15,017 nucleotides of DNA from JBBQKF01 sp038326615 (GCA_038326615.1 JBBQKF010000074.1:1-15017), one strand, 5' to 3'; positions 7,227-14,496 are shown, counted from the first letter of the stretch. Numbers and translations are program-made. Notes: a model not told the origin generated them from the sequence alone.

Positions 7227-7323
7227 GGCGGAGAAGGAGGGCATGGCATAATGCACCTGAAAGAATAAAACAAACACAAAGCACAAGTTGTATGGTTGGA
7301 TTATGCTCAATAGAAAAACAAAC
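7226..7323 (+). repeat. direct repeat copy 2 with tRNA-Ser 3'-end core (att-like)
   Basis: Second copy of the repeat at 5161-5263, in the same orientation. It again begins with the 16-base reverse complement of a tRNA-Ser 3' end and carries the same arm to AACAAAC. Flanks outside the repeat are unrelated in the two copies: GTTCAA before copy 1, AATTT before copy 2, and different sequence after each. It is 5 bp shorter in the middle. The coding frame of the downstream CARDB gene enters from its right edge. Confidence 0.85.
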
Positions 7324-7370
7324 AACTTACTATTGCCTATTATTATACGGACACAAGCGGGCAGATATTA

Positions 7371-8801
7371 TTGTCCAATGTTATTACTGGAACCTATATT
7401 GTTGAACAGATGGAAGCTCCCGTGGATTATGAGAAAGCTGCTGCGGTGACCGTTACGGTTAGCAAAAGTGCTACTACCACTATTTTCGTTTACAATCCGA
7501 TTCTTTATGATTTCTCTGTCGATGTAAATGTTCCTTCAAATGCCGGGCAATTTGAACCTTTTCTAATAAACACTGAATTTAGAAACAAAGGCGGGAAGGC
7601 TGCAATCAATGTTCCGGTGAAGATTTCATTTGAAGGAACTATCCTTTACGATACTGCGGTTTCAATTCCTGCTGGTGGTTCTTTAACGAAAATAATTTCT
7701 ACGAGTAGCGATATTCTTGGAAATAAAACAATCCTTGCATCCATAAACGAAAGCAAAACAAAACGTGAATCCTATTCATTAGATAATACCGATAGCGCGT
7801 TTATAACAATCGATGCAGCAACCAATCTTAAAATTGAATTTATTACACCGAATATGGACTACCGTGAAGGGACTACAGTTATTTCTACCTTTCGTGTAAG
7901 GAATATTGGGTCCGTCCATATGACACCATCAAGTAATTTAAGTGTCGGGCTAAATATCTCATACATTCAGCTCAGTCTTACTAAAAGCATTATTGTTCCA
8001 AATGCAACACAGATTATTATTCCTTTTGGTGGTGATAATCTAGTCTTCTTTAAATGGACAGTTCCACTTGGCACCGCAGGAGTCCAGTTCAAATTTATTG
8101 CAACAATTGATCCTACAAATAGTATCGCAGAAACAGCAGAATCGGATAATATCATTATCTTATTTAGAACAATAACCGAAAAGAAATCTTCACAAACACC
8201 AGATACTATTTATGAAGATAAGAAACCAAGCTGGTATAATTCCACAACCCCACCTTCAAGAATATCTTGCAATGCCTATACTTGGGCCATCTGGGAATGG
8301 GAAAACAGTTGGTTTGTCAGGAAATCTTATGCGCTACAGCTTGCTTCAAATGTACCAAGTATAGTGCCCGACATCAACTCGCCTTCTAGGAAAATAGAGT
8401 TTGGTATCTGGTCAATGGGTTCAGGTTATGGATTTACGCTTGACTGGAATATAGGATTGCAATCCATTCCAGGGTTTATTTTCCCGAATTCCACAGCTTA
8501 CACTCTTCCCCAGACGGCATCAATTTACCTCCCTGAATTTATGTATGATACTTCAAACGGAAAGTGTCGGGCACTAGAAAATATAGGATCAGGCAGATTT
8601 TCACTCCCGATAAATCCAAATTCCAAAAATAATACAAGGCTTCACTTCACACCAATATGGTTCCCTGATGGCAGTTATATCTGCCAAGGTCTGGCGGAGG
8701 ATATATGGACCCCGTCTGGTATGATATATGGTAATTTTAACTCGAACGAAATTAAAATAAGCGGATCAATCTACGACGATTGGTACGTTAAAGGAAGGTA
8801 G
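7371..8801 (+). CDS. CARDB-repeat surface protein of the conjugation module, 5'-truncated
   Basis: An extracellular-type protein lacking its own beginning. Two CARDB-like (Ig-fold) beta-rich domains cover about 45-145 and 150-265; each starts with a strand such as DFSVDVNVP or LKIEFITP and contains an N-K-G or N-I-G turn. A roughly 190-residue C-terminal domain rich in Trp, Tyr, Pro and Ser follows. There is no signal peptide. The frame stays open upstream of TTG 7371 back to 7314 and reads plausible protein (AYYYTDTSGQ), but it runs into the tRNA-end repeat and a stop there. No ribosome site precedes TTG 7371 or ATG 7410. I infer that the 5' part, with the secretion signal, was lost at the repeat junction, so this is probably a gene remnant. 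Related proteins sit beside conjugation genes, where they may help cell contact. Confidence 0.7.
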   Translation: MSNVITGTYIVEQMEAPVDYEKAAAVTVTVSKSATTTIFVYNPILYDFSVDVNVPSNAGQFEPFLINTEFRNKGGKAAINVPVKISFEGTILYDTAVSIPAGGSLTKIISTSSDILGNKTILASINESKTKRESYSLDNTDSAFITIDAATNLKIEFITPNMDYREGTTVISTFRVRNIGSVHMTPSSNLSVGLNISYIQLSLTKSIIVPNATQIIIPFGGDNLVFFKWTVPLGTAGVQFKFIATIDPTNSIAETAESDNIIILFRTITEKKSSQTPDTIYEDKKPSWYNSTTPPSRISCNAYTWAIWEWENSWFVRKSYALQLASNVPSIVPDINSPSRKIEFGIWSMGSGYGFTLDWNIGLQSIPGFIFPNSTAYTLPQTASIYLPEFMYDTSNGKCRALENIGSGRFSLPINPNSKNNTRLHFTPIWFPDGSYICQGLAEDIWTPSGMIYGNFNSNEIKISGSIYDDWYVKGR

Positions 8802-8810
8802 GTAAAGTAA

Positions 8811-9161
8811 ATGAAAAAGGTTTATATAGCAAGCCCGCTTCGGGGTAATATTGAAGAAAACATAGAAAACGCAATTAAGTATTCGAGGTATGCGATTATG
8901 GAATGCGGAGTGCTTCCGCTGACACCACATATTTTTCTAACACGCTTTTTAGACGATACTATCGAAGAAGAGCGTAATCTTGGAATCCAAGCCGGCATGC
9001 AAATGCTGGAGGAATCCGAAGAGTTATGGGTTTTTGGAGATGTTATATCGGATGGAATGCAAGCAGAAATAGCAAGAGCCACGGAACTTGGGATGCCCAT
9101 CGAGTATATCGATGGCTCCGAGATTTTGATGGATCATCAAATGTGTATGGGAGGAATATAA
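8811..9161 (+). CDS. DUF4406-like small protein (nucleoside deoxyribosyltransferase-like fold)
   Basis: A 116-residue cytosolic protein. The N-terminus VYIASPLRG, the central ERNLGIQAGMQMLEESEELWVFG and the later SDGMQAEIARATELGMPIEYI follow the pattern of DUF4406, a relative of nucleoside 2-deoxyribosyltransferases. In those enzymes the SP(L/Y)RG loop and a D/E near the M-E-I helix help bind nucleotide sugar. No activity can be assigned from sequence alone. It starts 9 bp after the CARDB stop, with AAGGAAGG upstream, and its stop is one base before the next gene, so it is translated as part of the conjugation operon. Proteins of this type are frequent in phages and conjugative elements. Confidence 0.75.
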   Translation: MKKVYIASPLRGNIEENIENAIKYSRYAIMECGVLPLTPHIFLTRFLDDTIEEERNLGIQAGMQMLEESEELWVFGDVISDGMQAEIARATELGMPIEYIDGSEILMDHQMCMGGI

Positions 9162-9162
9162 A

Positions 9163-9510
9163 ATGAATATCAAAAAAACACAGTATAAAAAGATATTTGC
9201 AATGGTTTTGGTCATCTTGATTATTTGTACGATGTGGGTTATAAGTGCTTCTGCAACAGGGGATGTTGCAGGAGCCATCGAAAACACATGGACCGCTGCA
9301 AAGGTGCAGATTAAGAGCGTGGTTAATAATGTGGTGTTCCCTATTATTGATTTAATCCTTGCCATCCTTTTCTTTACCAAGATAAGCCTTGCATATATGG
9401 ATTACCGGAAGCACGGACAATTTGAGTTCACGGCACCAGCAATTTTATTTGCCTGCCTTGTCTTCACACTTACAGCTCCATTATATGTATGGGGGATTAT
9501 TGGGATGTGA
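9163..9510 (+). CDS. small VirB2/pilin-like membrane protein (DUF3852-like)
   Basis: A 115-residue protein with a basic start, a hydrophobic stretch at about 11-28 ending in ASA-TG (a likely signal-peptidase site near 29), then two membrane segments at about 54-73 and 92-112 separated by a basic loop (YRKHGQ). This signal-plus-two-helices layout is that of VirB2/TrbC-type conjugation pilins, and the size and ICE context match DUF3852 proteins. GGGAGGA lies seven bases before ATG 9163, inside the previous gene's end. Its stop codon lies within GGATGTGATT, which recurs at 12660 just before the TrbL-like gene. That suggests the two genes were once adjacent. The pilin role is inferred. Confidence 0.72.
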   Translation: MNIKKTQYKKIFAMVLVILIICTMWVISASATGDVAGAIENTWTAAKVQIKSVVNNVVFPIIDLILAILFFTKISLAYMDYRKHGQFEFTAPAILFACLVFTLTAPLYVWGIIGM

Positions 9511-9512
9511 TT
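9503..9512 (+). repeat. 10-bp direct repeat, left edge of cargo block
   Basis: GGATGTGATT, containing the stop codon of the VirB2-like gene, is repeated exactly at 12660-12669 before the TrbL-like gene. The 3.1 kb between carries only minus-strand genes unrelated to conjugation. Confidence 0.6.
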
Positions 9513-9541
9513 GTTGAATGGCAATTATTAGCGATTTATGA

Positions 9542-10657
9542 TTATATAACTATAATTTTTTTTAAATTGTCAATTACAATATCAATTTCTTCCTTGGCTG
9601 TGTATCTTCCAAGACTAAACCGTACAGCGCCACGTCCAACATCATTTGAAACCCTCATTGCCTCTAAAACAGGAGATATGGCAGTCGATCCCGAGTGGCA
9701 TGCTGAACCTGTCGATGCTGCTACTCCACTTAACCCAGATAAAACTTCATGACCGTTATGCCCTAAAAAACTTATATTCAAAGTGTTTGGAAGTTTCTTT
9801 TCTGGATGTCCATTTAGATGTATTTTCTCACCAAATATTTCTTTGAGGTTAAAATAAAAATAATCTGTTAAATCCTTGACTCCATGGCTTTTAAGAGCCT
9901 CCATTGAAATTTCACAAGCCTTTCCTAGGGCAACATCAAATATTGTATTTTCAGTTCCTGCACGTTTGCCAGATTCATGACCAGCTCCATGTATTAGTGG
10001 TTCAATCTTAATTCCGTTTCTGATATACAAAGCACCTATTCCTTTGGGTGCGTATAACTTGTGCCCTGCAAGAGTAAGGAAATCAATGCCTAGTTTTTCA
10101 ACATCAATAGGAACTTTCCCTATCGATTGAGATGCATCGGAATGAAATAAGACATCATGACTTCTGCAAATTTTAGCAATTTCTTCTATTGGTTGTAGTG
10201 TTCCGATTTCATTATTTGAATGCATGATTGTAACCAGAATTGTTTTATCAGTAATCAATTTTTCAATGTCTGATGGATTAACCATACCATATTCATCAAC
10301 TTCCAGATAGCTGACTTCATATCCGAGCTTCTCTAAATAATGACATGGGTTCAGTATCGCTGGATGTTCGATTTTGGAAGTGATGAAGTGATTACCTTTG
10401 TTTTTATAAGTATGGGCTACCCCCTTGATAACGGTATTGTTTGATTCGCTTCCACCACTTGTGAAGGTGATTTCTTCAGGTAGACTATGCAGCAATTTTG
10501 AAACCTGTTCTCTTGCGTGTTCGACAGCAATTTTAGAAGCAATTCCTAATTCATGACTACTAGATGGGTTTCCATAATTCCCATAAATATAAGGAATCAT
10601 AGCATCCGCCACTTGTTGGTCTATTGGAGTTGTTGCATTATAATCTAGGTAGATCAT
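9542..10657 (-). CDS. cysteine desulfurase, NifS/IscS family
   Basis: A PLP enzyme that removes sulfur from cysteine, giving alanine and an enzyme persulfide for Fe-S cluster or other thio-cofactor synthesis. Conserved features: N-terminal YLDYNATT, TSGGSESNN (66-74), His98 of EHPA, SDAS with Asp174, PLP lysine Lys200 in AGHKLYAPKG, RAGTEN (232-237), and catalytic Cys320 in the STGSACHSG loop. All key residues are present in 371 residues, slightly short but complete. ATG 10657 has GAGGAG six bases upstream. It lies 35 bp behind the CGGC-domain gene on the same strand, so the two are co-transcribed. No IscU scaffold is nearby, so its sulfur acceptor is unclear; the CGGC protein is a candidate partner by position only. 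It converges with the VirB2-like gene, 31 bp apart. Confidence 0.95.
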   Translation of the reverse strand: MIYLDYNATTPIDQQVADAMIPYIYGNYGNPSSSHELGIASKIAVEHAREQVSKLLHSLPEEITFTSGGSESNNTVIKGVAHTYKNKGNHFITSKIEHPAILNPCHYLEKLGYEVSYLEVDEYGMVNPSDIEKLITDKTILVTIMHSNNEIGTLQPIEEIAKICRSHDVLFHSDASQSIGKVPIDVEKLGIDFLTLAGHKLYAPKGIGALYIRNGIKIEPLIHGAGHESGKRAGTENTIFDVALGKACEISMEALKSHGVKDLTDYFYFNLKEIFGEKIHLNGHPEKKLPNTLNISFLGHNGHEVLSGLSGVAASTGSACHSGSTAISPVLEAMRVSNDVGRGAVRFSLGRYTAKEEIDIVIDNLKKIIVI

Positions 10658-10692
10658 GCGGTTCTCCTCTCATTTAATTTTTATTCCTGCTT

Positions 10693-11025
10693 TTAGTGGG
10701 TGTAATCAACAACCCTGATTGAATCTCCAAGCTTGTTTTTAATTGCAGTTTTCATTTGTTCTGCATGAGGACACGGAAATCCTATCGGGTTCCCTTTTGT
10801 AATACAAGAAGCTAAAACTATAGTATCAGCGCCTCTTTTCACCATCTCTGCAGTTCTTGTCACAGCCTTTTTGCCTGGGCACCCACCACAGGTGTTAACT
10901 CCGATTACTTCAATGTCTTCACTGATTCCCTCGAAAGCCATTTTTTTTGTACTCATCACTTTAAAGCAAGTCGTTGCCGGGCACATATCCTCGGTCTGCA
11001 TACATCTGATTAATCCAACTTTCAT
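10693..11025 (-). CDS. CGGC-domain protein (cysteine-rich, putative metal-binding)
   Basis: A 110-residue protein of the CGGC family, small cytosolic proteins of anaerobes thought to bind metal through conserved cysteines. Cysteines are at 8 (LIRC), 15 and 20 (MCPATTC), 46 and 49 (the CGGC signature), 74 (LASC) and 85 (PCPH), all placed as in the family. I start it at ATG 11025 because the family begins MKVGLIRC and GTGAG lies ten bases upstream; ATG 11046 in the same frame would add seven residues but has no ribosome site. It is the first gene of a two-gene operon with the cysteine desulfurase. That suggests sulfur or metal handling, but no experiment-based role is known to me. Confidence 0.88.
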   Translation of the reverse strand: MKVGLIRCMQTEDMCPATTCFKVMSTKKMAFEGISEDIEVIGVNTCGGCPGKKAVTRTAEMVKRGADTIVLASCITKGNPIGFPCPHAEQMKTAIKNKLGDSIRVVDYTH

Positions 11026-11140
11026 ATCATAAATTCTCACTTTCATTAAATGGCATAAATCTGTTTCTATAACTCTGAAATAAATTAATAAGTTATGACA
11101 TTATTTAAAATTTAGACTCATTTTTACTCTTATTATTGCA

Positions 11141-11146
11141 ATTATA
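11141..11146 (-). promoter_or_regulatory. candidate -10 box for the CGGC-desulfurase operon
   Basis: TATAAT on the minus strand, about 115 bp before the CGGC start codon and just past the terminator of the upstream SHOCT gene. The -35 position is poor, so this is tentative. Confidence 0.3.
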
Positions 11147-11167
11147 GTATCATTTTGTACATTGCCT

Positions 11168-11214
11168 AAAAAAATAATTTTAAGGTGATCTCCGTTTTTA
11201 TCCAGAAATCACCT
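11168..11214 (-). terminator. intrinsic terminator after the larger SHOCT gene
   Basis: On the minus strand AGGTGATTTCTG (11214-11203) pairs with CGGAGATCACCT (11194-11183) over 12 bp with two G-U pairs around an 8-base loop. TAAAATTA and a run of seven T (11174-11168) follow. It separates the SHOCT transcript from the CGGC-desulfurase operon. Confidence 0.75.
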
Positions 11215-11352
11215 CGTGCATTTTTCATAATTATAACATTTCTAAAGTATAAAATAATCTTATTGGTAAAACATTTAAGAAGCTGTTAAGAAACAAGTCA
11301 TCATTTTATGATTAAATTCCAAAACTGAAATCTTTCATTTTCAATTTGCAAC

Positions 11353-12036
11353 TCAATTCTTCAAATGTCCCATCATTTTTTCATACTCATCTCGTGTTAA
11401 TTCGCCTTTTGCATATCTTGTTTTCAAAATCTCCAGTGGTGCGTTCAATGAATGACCCTGCAATGACTGATCCATAGGTCGATGTGATCTTCCGGAAAAA
11501 GTCCTAACCACAAAGAACAGAATCGCAACAAATACTATCAAAACTAAAATTGCAATTAATATTCCACCCCAACCAAAATAACCCATCATGCCGCCATTTC
11601 CAAAATAATTACTATTTCCCATCATTCCTTTAAATCCTCCGTTTGTCGTTACAACACCATTTGTTCCCATCATGCCAGAGCTCATTAGCGTCATCATTCC
11701 AGTTGGATAACCTGAAAGGTAGTTGTATCCAAGTCTGATATGGAATGCTGTTAGTGCAGCGGATCCATCTCCCCCAATTTTAATATCCATCTGGTCATGC
11801 ATCGCTGTATTTCCAATCATCGCTTCCATGACAGAATCGCCCAGTTCTTCAAGCTTATCCTGGCTTACCTTGTCAACATTGATTTTATCATTGCTTTGAA
11901 CCCCTTGTTCTGTTTTGATTTCTGACATGATTGTGTCAATACTTTTTAGTGTCATTTCATCTGCTTGAACAGTGATAGCCATGGCGAAAATTGTAACTAG
12001 CATGATAGACAATGCTATTGCTAATAATTTTTTCAT
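11353..12036 (-). CDS. exported Met/Gly-rich membrane protein with C-terminal SHOCT domain
   Basis: A 227-residue protein with four visible parts. These are a signal peptide (1-25, ending VQA-DE), an extracytoplasmic region (about 26-110), and a Met/Gly/Asn-rich stretch (about 111-155, repeated GMMG motifs). A membrane helix (about 157-180) then leads to a cytosolic SHOCT motif at the end (PLEILKTRYAKGELTRDEYEKM). SHOCT is a short C-terminal module of unknown function, often oligomeric. Methionine clusters outside the membrane can bind Cu(I) in copper-handling proteins, so a metal-related role is possible but unproven. ATG 12036 has AGGAAGGGG about eleven bases upstream. It has its own promoter and terminator and follows a smaller SHOCT gene. 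Confidence 0.82.
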   Translation of the reverse strand: MKKLLAIALSIMLVTIFAMAITVQADEMTLKSIDTIMSEIKTEQGVQSNDKINVDKVSQDKLEELGDSVMEAMIGNTAMHDQMDIKIGGDGSAALTAFHIRLGYNYLSGYPTGMMTLMSSGMMGTNGVVTTNGGFKGMMGNSNYFGNGGMMGYFGWGGILIAILVLIVFVAILFFVVRTFSGRSHRPMDQSLQGHSLNAPLEILKTRYAKGELTRDEYEKMMGHLKN

Positions 12037-12075
12037 ACTTTGAATCCCCTTCCTTTTTGATAAATGTAGAAATTG

Positions 12076-12084
12076 ATTATATCA
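12076..12084 (-). promoter_or_regulatory. extended -10 promoter of the larger SHOCT gene
   Basis: TGATATAAT on the minus strand gives TATAAT (12081-12076) with the TGn extension (12084-12082), about 40 bp before the start codon. No clear -35 is seen. Confidence 0.55.
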
Positions 12085-12159
12085 TTCAGTAATAAAGTGT
12101 GTTGTGTCGCAAGGCACACTAACTGTTGCTTATATTATTATCAATAAAAATCTATTGAC

Positions 12160-12372
12160 TTATTTTATCAAATCCATCTTTTTCATTTTATATTCATCTT
12201 GCGATATTTCTCCTTTTGCATACCTCTCATTCAAAATAGCTATTGCATTGTGCGTGCTTGAATGCGCATCATTCCCTGAGTTTGTGTATGTATTTGCATT
12301 ATTGCCTCTATCAAACATTTTATAAAAAACAAATATGCACCCAATAAGCAAAATCCAAAATCCAATCATCAT
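12160..12372 (-). CDS. small membrane protein with SHOCT domain
   Basis: A 70-residue protein with an N-terminal membrane helix (about 3-19), a short polar linker rich in Asn, Ser, Thr and His, and a C-terminal SHOCT motif (AIAILNERYAKGEISQDEY, about 42-60). The motif closely resembles that of the larger SHOCT protein downstream (ILKTRYAKGELTRDEYEKM), so the two probably derive from one another or assemble together. AGAGGA is seven bases before the ATG ATG start at 12372. It has its own promoter 30 bp upstream. Function unknown. Confidence 0.78.
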   Translation of the reverse strand: MMIGFWILLIGCIFVFYKMFDRGNNANTYTNSGNDAHSSTHNAIAILNERYAKGEISQDEYKMKKMDLIK

Positions 12373-12404
12373 AGTCTAATCCTCTTTCTTTCTATTGTTG
12401 TGTG

Positions 12405-12432
12405 ATAATACCCTTTAAAATTCGATATGCAA
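12405..12432 (-). promoter_or_regulatory. promoter of the small SHOCT gene
   Basis: TTGCAT (12432-12427), a 16-bp spacer and TATTAT (12410-12405) on the minus strand; five of six bases match the -10 consensus and four of six the -35. Confidence 0.6.
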
Positions 12433-12659
12433 AGTTCTATTAAAATGTAATAAGTCTTATCCTTTTCTTACAGTTTTATTTTACTCCCTTTAAGTGAAGA
12501 TTTTATGGAGACTATAATATTTATTTCAATTCTAAACATAATATCTTGCAAATCAGTAAAAATTCATACGCTTTTATATTTGTATATAACAGATACGTTG
12601 TATATCAAAAACATTTTAGACAAAAGAATCTAAATCGTGAGCATTTATATTTAAAGAAA
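12433..12659. other. AT-rich gene-free stretch at the right edge of the cargo block
   Basis: No gene seen. TTGTATAT occurs twice 18 bp apart (12580-12587, 12598-12605). No convincing plus-strand promoter for the TrbL-like gene could be found, although one would be needed if the cargo block cut the operon. Confidence 0.5.
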
Positions 12660-12669
12660 GGATGTGATT
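12660..12669 (+). repeat. 10-bp direct repeat, right edge of cargo block (includes SD of TrbL-like gene)
   Basis: Exact copy of GGATGTGATT at 9503-9512. Here GGA extends the AAAGGA ribosome site of the TrbL-like gene, whose TTG start is five bases downstream of the repeat. In an uninterrupted operon the same bases could have served as both stop codon of the VirB2-like gene and ribosome site of the next. Confidence 0.6.
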
Positions 12670-12673
12670 ATAA

Positions 12674-13594
12674 TTGTTAACCTGGATTGAAAGTTTATTA
12701 AATGGTATGGGAGATGCGGTGTCAACCGGTCTTACAAATGCATGGAACACCATCTCAAGTTCTATATGGGACAAACTAATCGAGTGGATATACAAAGCTA
12801 TCTTTGATGCATTGGCAGATTTTTTTACACAGATGAGTGGGATGGGACTCAATTTGTTTGATTTATTATGGATCAAATCCGTGCTGAAACTTTTCTCCAT
12901 GTTTGGCTGGGCACTTTTTGTTTGTGGTCTGGTTGTTTGTATTTTTGACGTTGCAATCGAATCTCAAAGCCAAGGTAGAGTTAATGTCCGATCAACTGCA
13001 ATAAATTGTTTGAAAGGATTTCTTGCAGTTAGCCTATTCACTGTAATTCCTATTGAGCTTTACAAATTCTGCGTGAACCTTCAAAACATTTTTGCAAGAG
13101 ATCTATCTAGCATATTTGCTTCACAAGCAGGTGGAATCAATGGGGTGGCTAGTGCGGCAAGAATAGCAATATCAATGATTCCAGGGGTGCCAGGACTCTT
13201 TAATCTATTTGCAATCATAGCCCTTGGGTACTGTGTCATTAAAGTGTTTTTTGCAAATATCACTCGCGGAGGAATCCTCATCATCCAAATCGCAGTGGGC
13301 AGTCTCTATATGTTCAGCATTCCACGAGGGTACACAGACGGATTTAATAGCTGGTGTAAACAAATCATTGCTTTATGCCTGACCGCATTCATGCAGACAA
13401 CTCTGTTGTTTTTGGGATTGCTAACCTGGCAGACAGATATGCTGCTAGGAATCGGAATCATGATGGCAGCAAATGAAGTTCCACGAATTGCTCAGGCATT
13501 CGGGCTTGATACCAGTTTAAAAGTCAATATGATGTCGGCGGTTCATACCACAAGCACGGCTGTCAATTTAACAAAATCTTTAATTACAAAATAG
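12674..13594 (+). CDS. TrbL/VirB6-like conjugation membrane protein
   Basis: A 306-residue polytopic membrane protein, the inner-membrane channel component expected in a type IV secretion system. Hydrophobic segments lie at about 73-96, 110-133, 170-190, 195-215 and 232-260, and the N-terminus is a soluble or amphipathic stretch (about 1-60). Size, topology and position between a VirB2-like and a VirB3-like gene match TrbL/VirB6 proteins of Firmicutes ICEs. The start is TTG at 12674: an in-frame TAA immediately precedes it, so no earlier start is possible; AAAGGA lies eleven bases upstream, a rather long spacing. The next gene begins 23 bp after its stop. The interruption upstream leaves it without an obvious promoter. 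Confidence 0.78.
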   Translation: MLTWIESLLNGMGDAVSTGLTNAWNTISSSIWDKLIEWIYKAIFDALADFFTQMSGMGLNLFDLLWIKSVLKLFSMFGWALFVCGLVVCIFDVAIESQSQGRVNVRSTAINCLKGFLAVSLFTVIPIELYKFCVNLQNIFARDLSSIFASQAGGINGVASAARIAISMIPGVPGLFNLFAIIALGYCVIKVFFANITRGGILIIQIAVGSLYMFSIPRGYTDGFNSWCKQIIALCLTAFMQTTLLFLGLLTWQTDMLLGIGIMMAANEVPRIAQAFGLDTSLKVNMMSAVHTTSTAVNLTKSLITK

Positions 13595-13617
13595 AAAATA
13601 GAGAGGATTAAAAAAGC

Positions 13618-13887
13618 ATGAACACCTATATCTACCCACAAAACCTAAAAGCCCAAGCGAATCTATGGCTATGGAGTTTAAAAGATATTTCTGTCATTGG
13701 GATATCAGCACTTGTTTCTGTTCTTTCACTATCGCAGATAAGACAATTCATGCCGCTTGTTTTAACAGCAGGGTATGCGTTCCTTACAATCCGCCTGGAC
13801 GATATGACCGTTTTGGATTTCATTAAACGCGCAGTTCGGTTCTTTATAACCACACAACAGTATTATGAATGGAGGATGAAAAAATAA
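13618..13887 (+). CDS. VirB3-like small conjugation membrane protein
   Basis: An 89-residue protein with two adjacent hydrophobic segments (about 24-40 and 44-60) in a hairpin, then a basic C-terminal tail. VirB3/PrgI-type proteins have this hairpin and are encoded just before VirB4. The N-terminal TYIYPQNLKAQ may contact partners. AGAGGA is about ten bases upstream of ATG 13618. Its TAA is directly followed by the next ATG, so the two genes are translationally linked. Assignment is by size, topology and gene order rather than by a signature motif. Confidence 0.65.
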   Translation: MNTYIYPQNLKAQANLWLWSLKDISVIGISALVSVLSLSQIRQFMPLVLTAGYAFLTIRLDDMTVLDFIKRAVRFFITTQQYYEWRMKK

Positions 13888-14475
13888 ATGAAACAAACGA
13901 TGAAAAACCAAAAAGGTGTTCAGCAACTCATCGGTATCGAAAATTTTAGTCGAAATGGAATTAAAACAAACGACCATAGCGAGCTTGTGTTTTTTCTTGT
14001 TAACCCAACCAATATCTCTGTTTTATCCCAAACAAGCATCGCGACAAAAGTGCGGCATCTCATGACGCTGCTCTCCACCCAGCCAGATATTGATATATGC
14101 TGCATGGATGCTTGTGAATGTTTTGATGAAAACAAAAATTATTTGAAGGAGCGATTAATCGAAGAAACCAATCCTAAAGTGAAAGCAATGCTGCAAAAAG
14201 ACTTGGAATTCCTTGATGAGATTCAGATTCAAATGTCCACTGCCAGGGAGTTAATGTTTATCGTGCGTCTTAGGGATGGATCCGAAGAGCAGTCCTTTTC
14301 AAACCTTAACCGAATAGAAAAATCTATTAATGAACAGGGATTCGATGTAAAGCGGGCTGCTAAAGAAGATATAAAAAGATTCCTTTGTGTATATTTTGGA
14401 CGAACTATCCCTGAAAAGGAAATACCTGATGCGGATGGCGGAAACGAAATTGCAAGATGGGTCATTCCAAACTAA
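13888..14475 (+). CDS. uncharacterised cytosolic protein of the conjugation operon, before VirB4
   Basis: A 195-residue soluble protein without membrane helix or signal peptide. A hydrophobic block (ELVFFLVNPTNISVLS, about 29-44) is followed by a helical charged region (about 80-155) and a C-terminal part (KRFLCVYFGRT) recalling N-terminal domains of TraC/VirB4-type ATPases. I do not recognise a named family. ATG 13888 abuts the previous stop, with GGAGGATG upstream, and the VirB4-like gene starts 21 bp after its stop. The position implies work with the VirB4 ATPase, for instance as a split-off N-terminal domain or a chaperone; that is inference. Confidence 0.65.
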   Translation: MKQTMKNQKGVQQLIGIENFSRNGIKTNDHSELVFFLVNPTNISVLSQTSIATKVRHLMTLLSTQPDIDICCMDACECFDENKNYLKERLIEETNPKVKAMLQKDLEFLDEIQIQMSTARELMFIVRLRDGSEEQSFSNLNRIEKSINEQGFDVKRAAKEDIKRFLCVYFGRTIPEKEIPDADGGNEIARWVIPN

Positions 14476-14496
14476 CGTGAAAAGGAGAACATAAAA

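Noticed and set aside
9489..9752. Plus-strand ORF overlapping the VirB2-like gene end and the desulfurase
   Set aside because: It is antisense to the conserved C-terminus of the cysteine desulfurase and starts inside the VirB2-like gene in another frame.
12096..12121. AGTGTG/CACACT hairpin as terminator of the small SHOCT gene
   Set aside because: Stem of six bases with a large loop and only a weak T-rich tail; not convincing.
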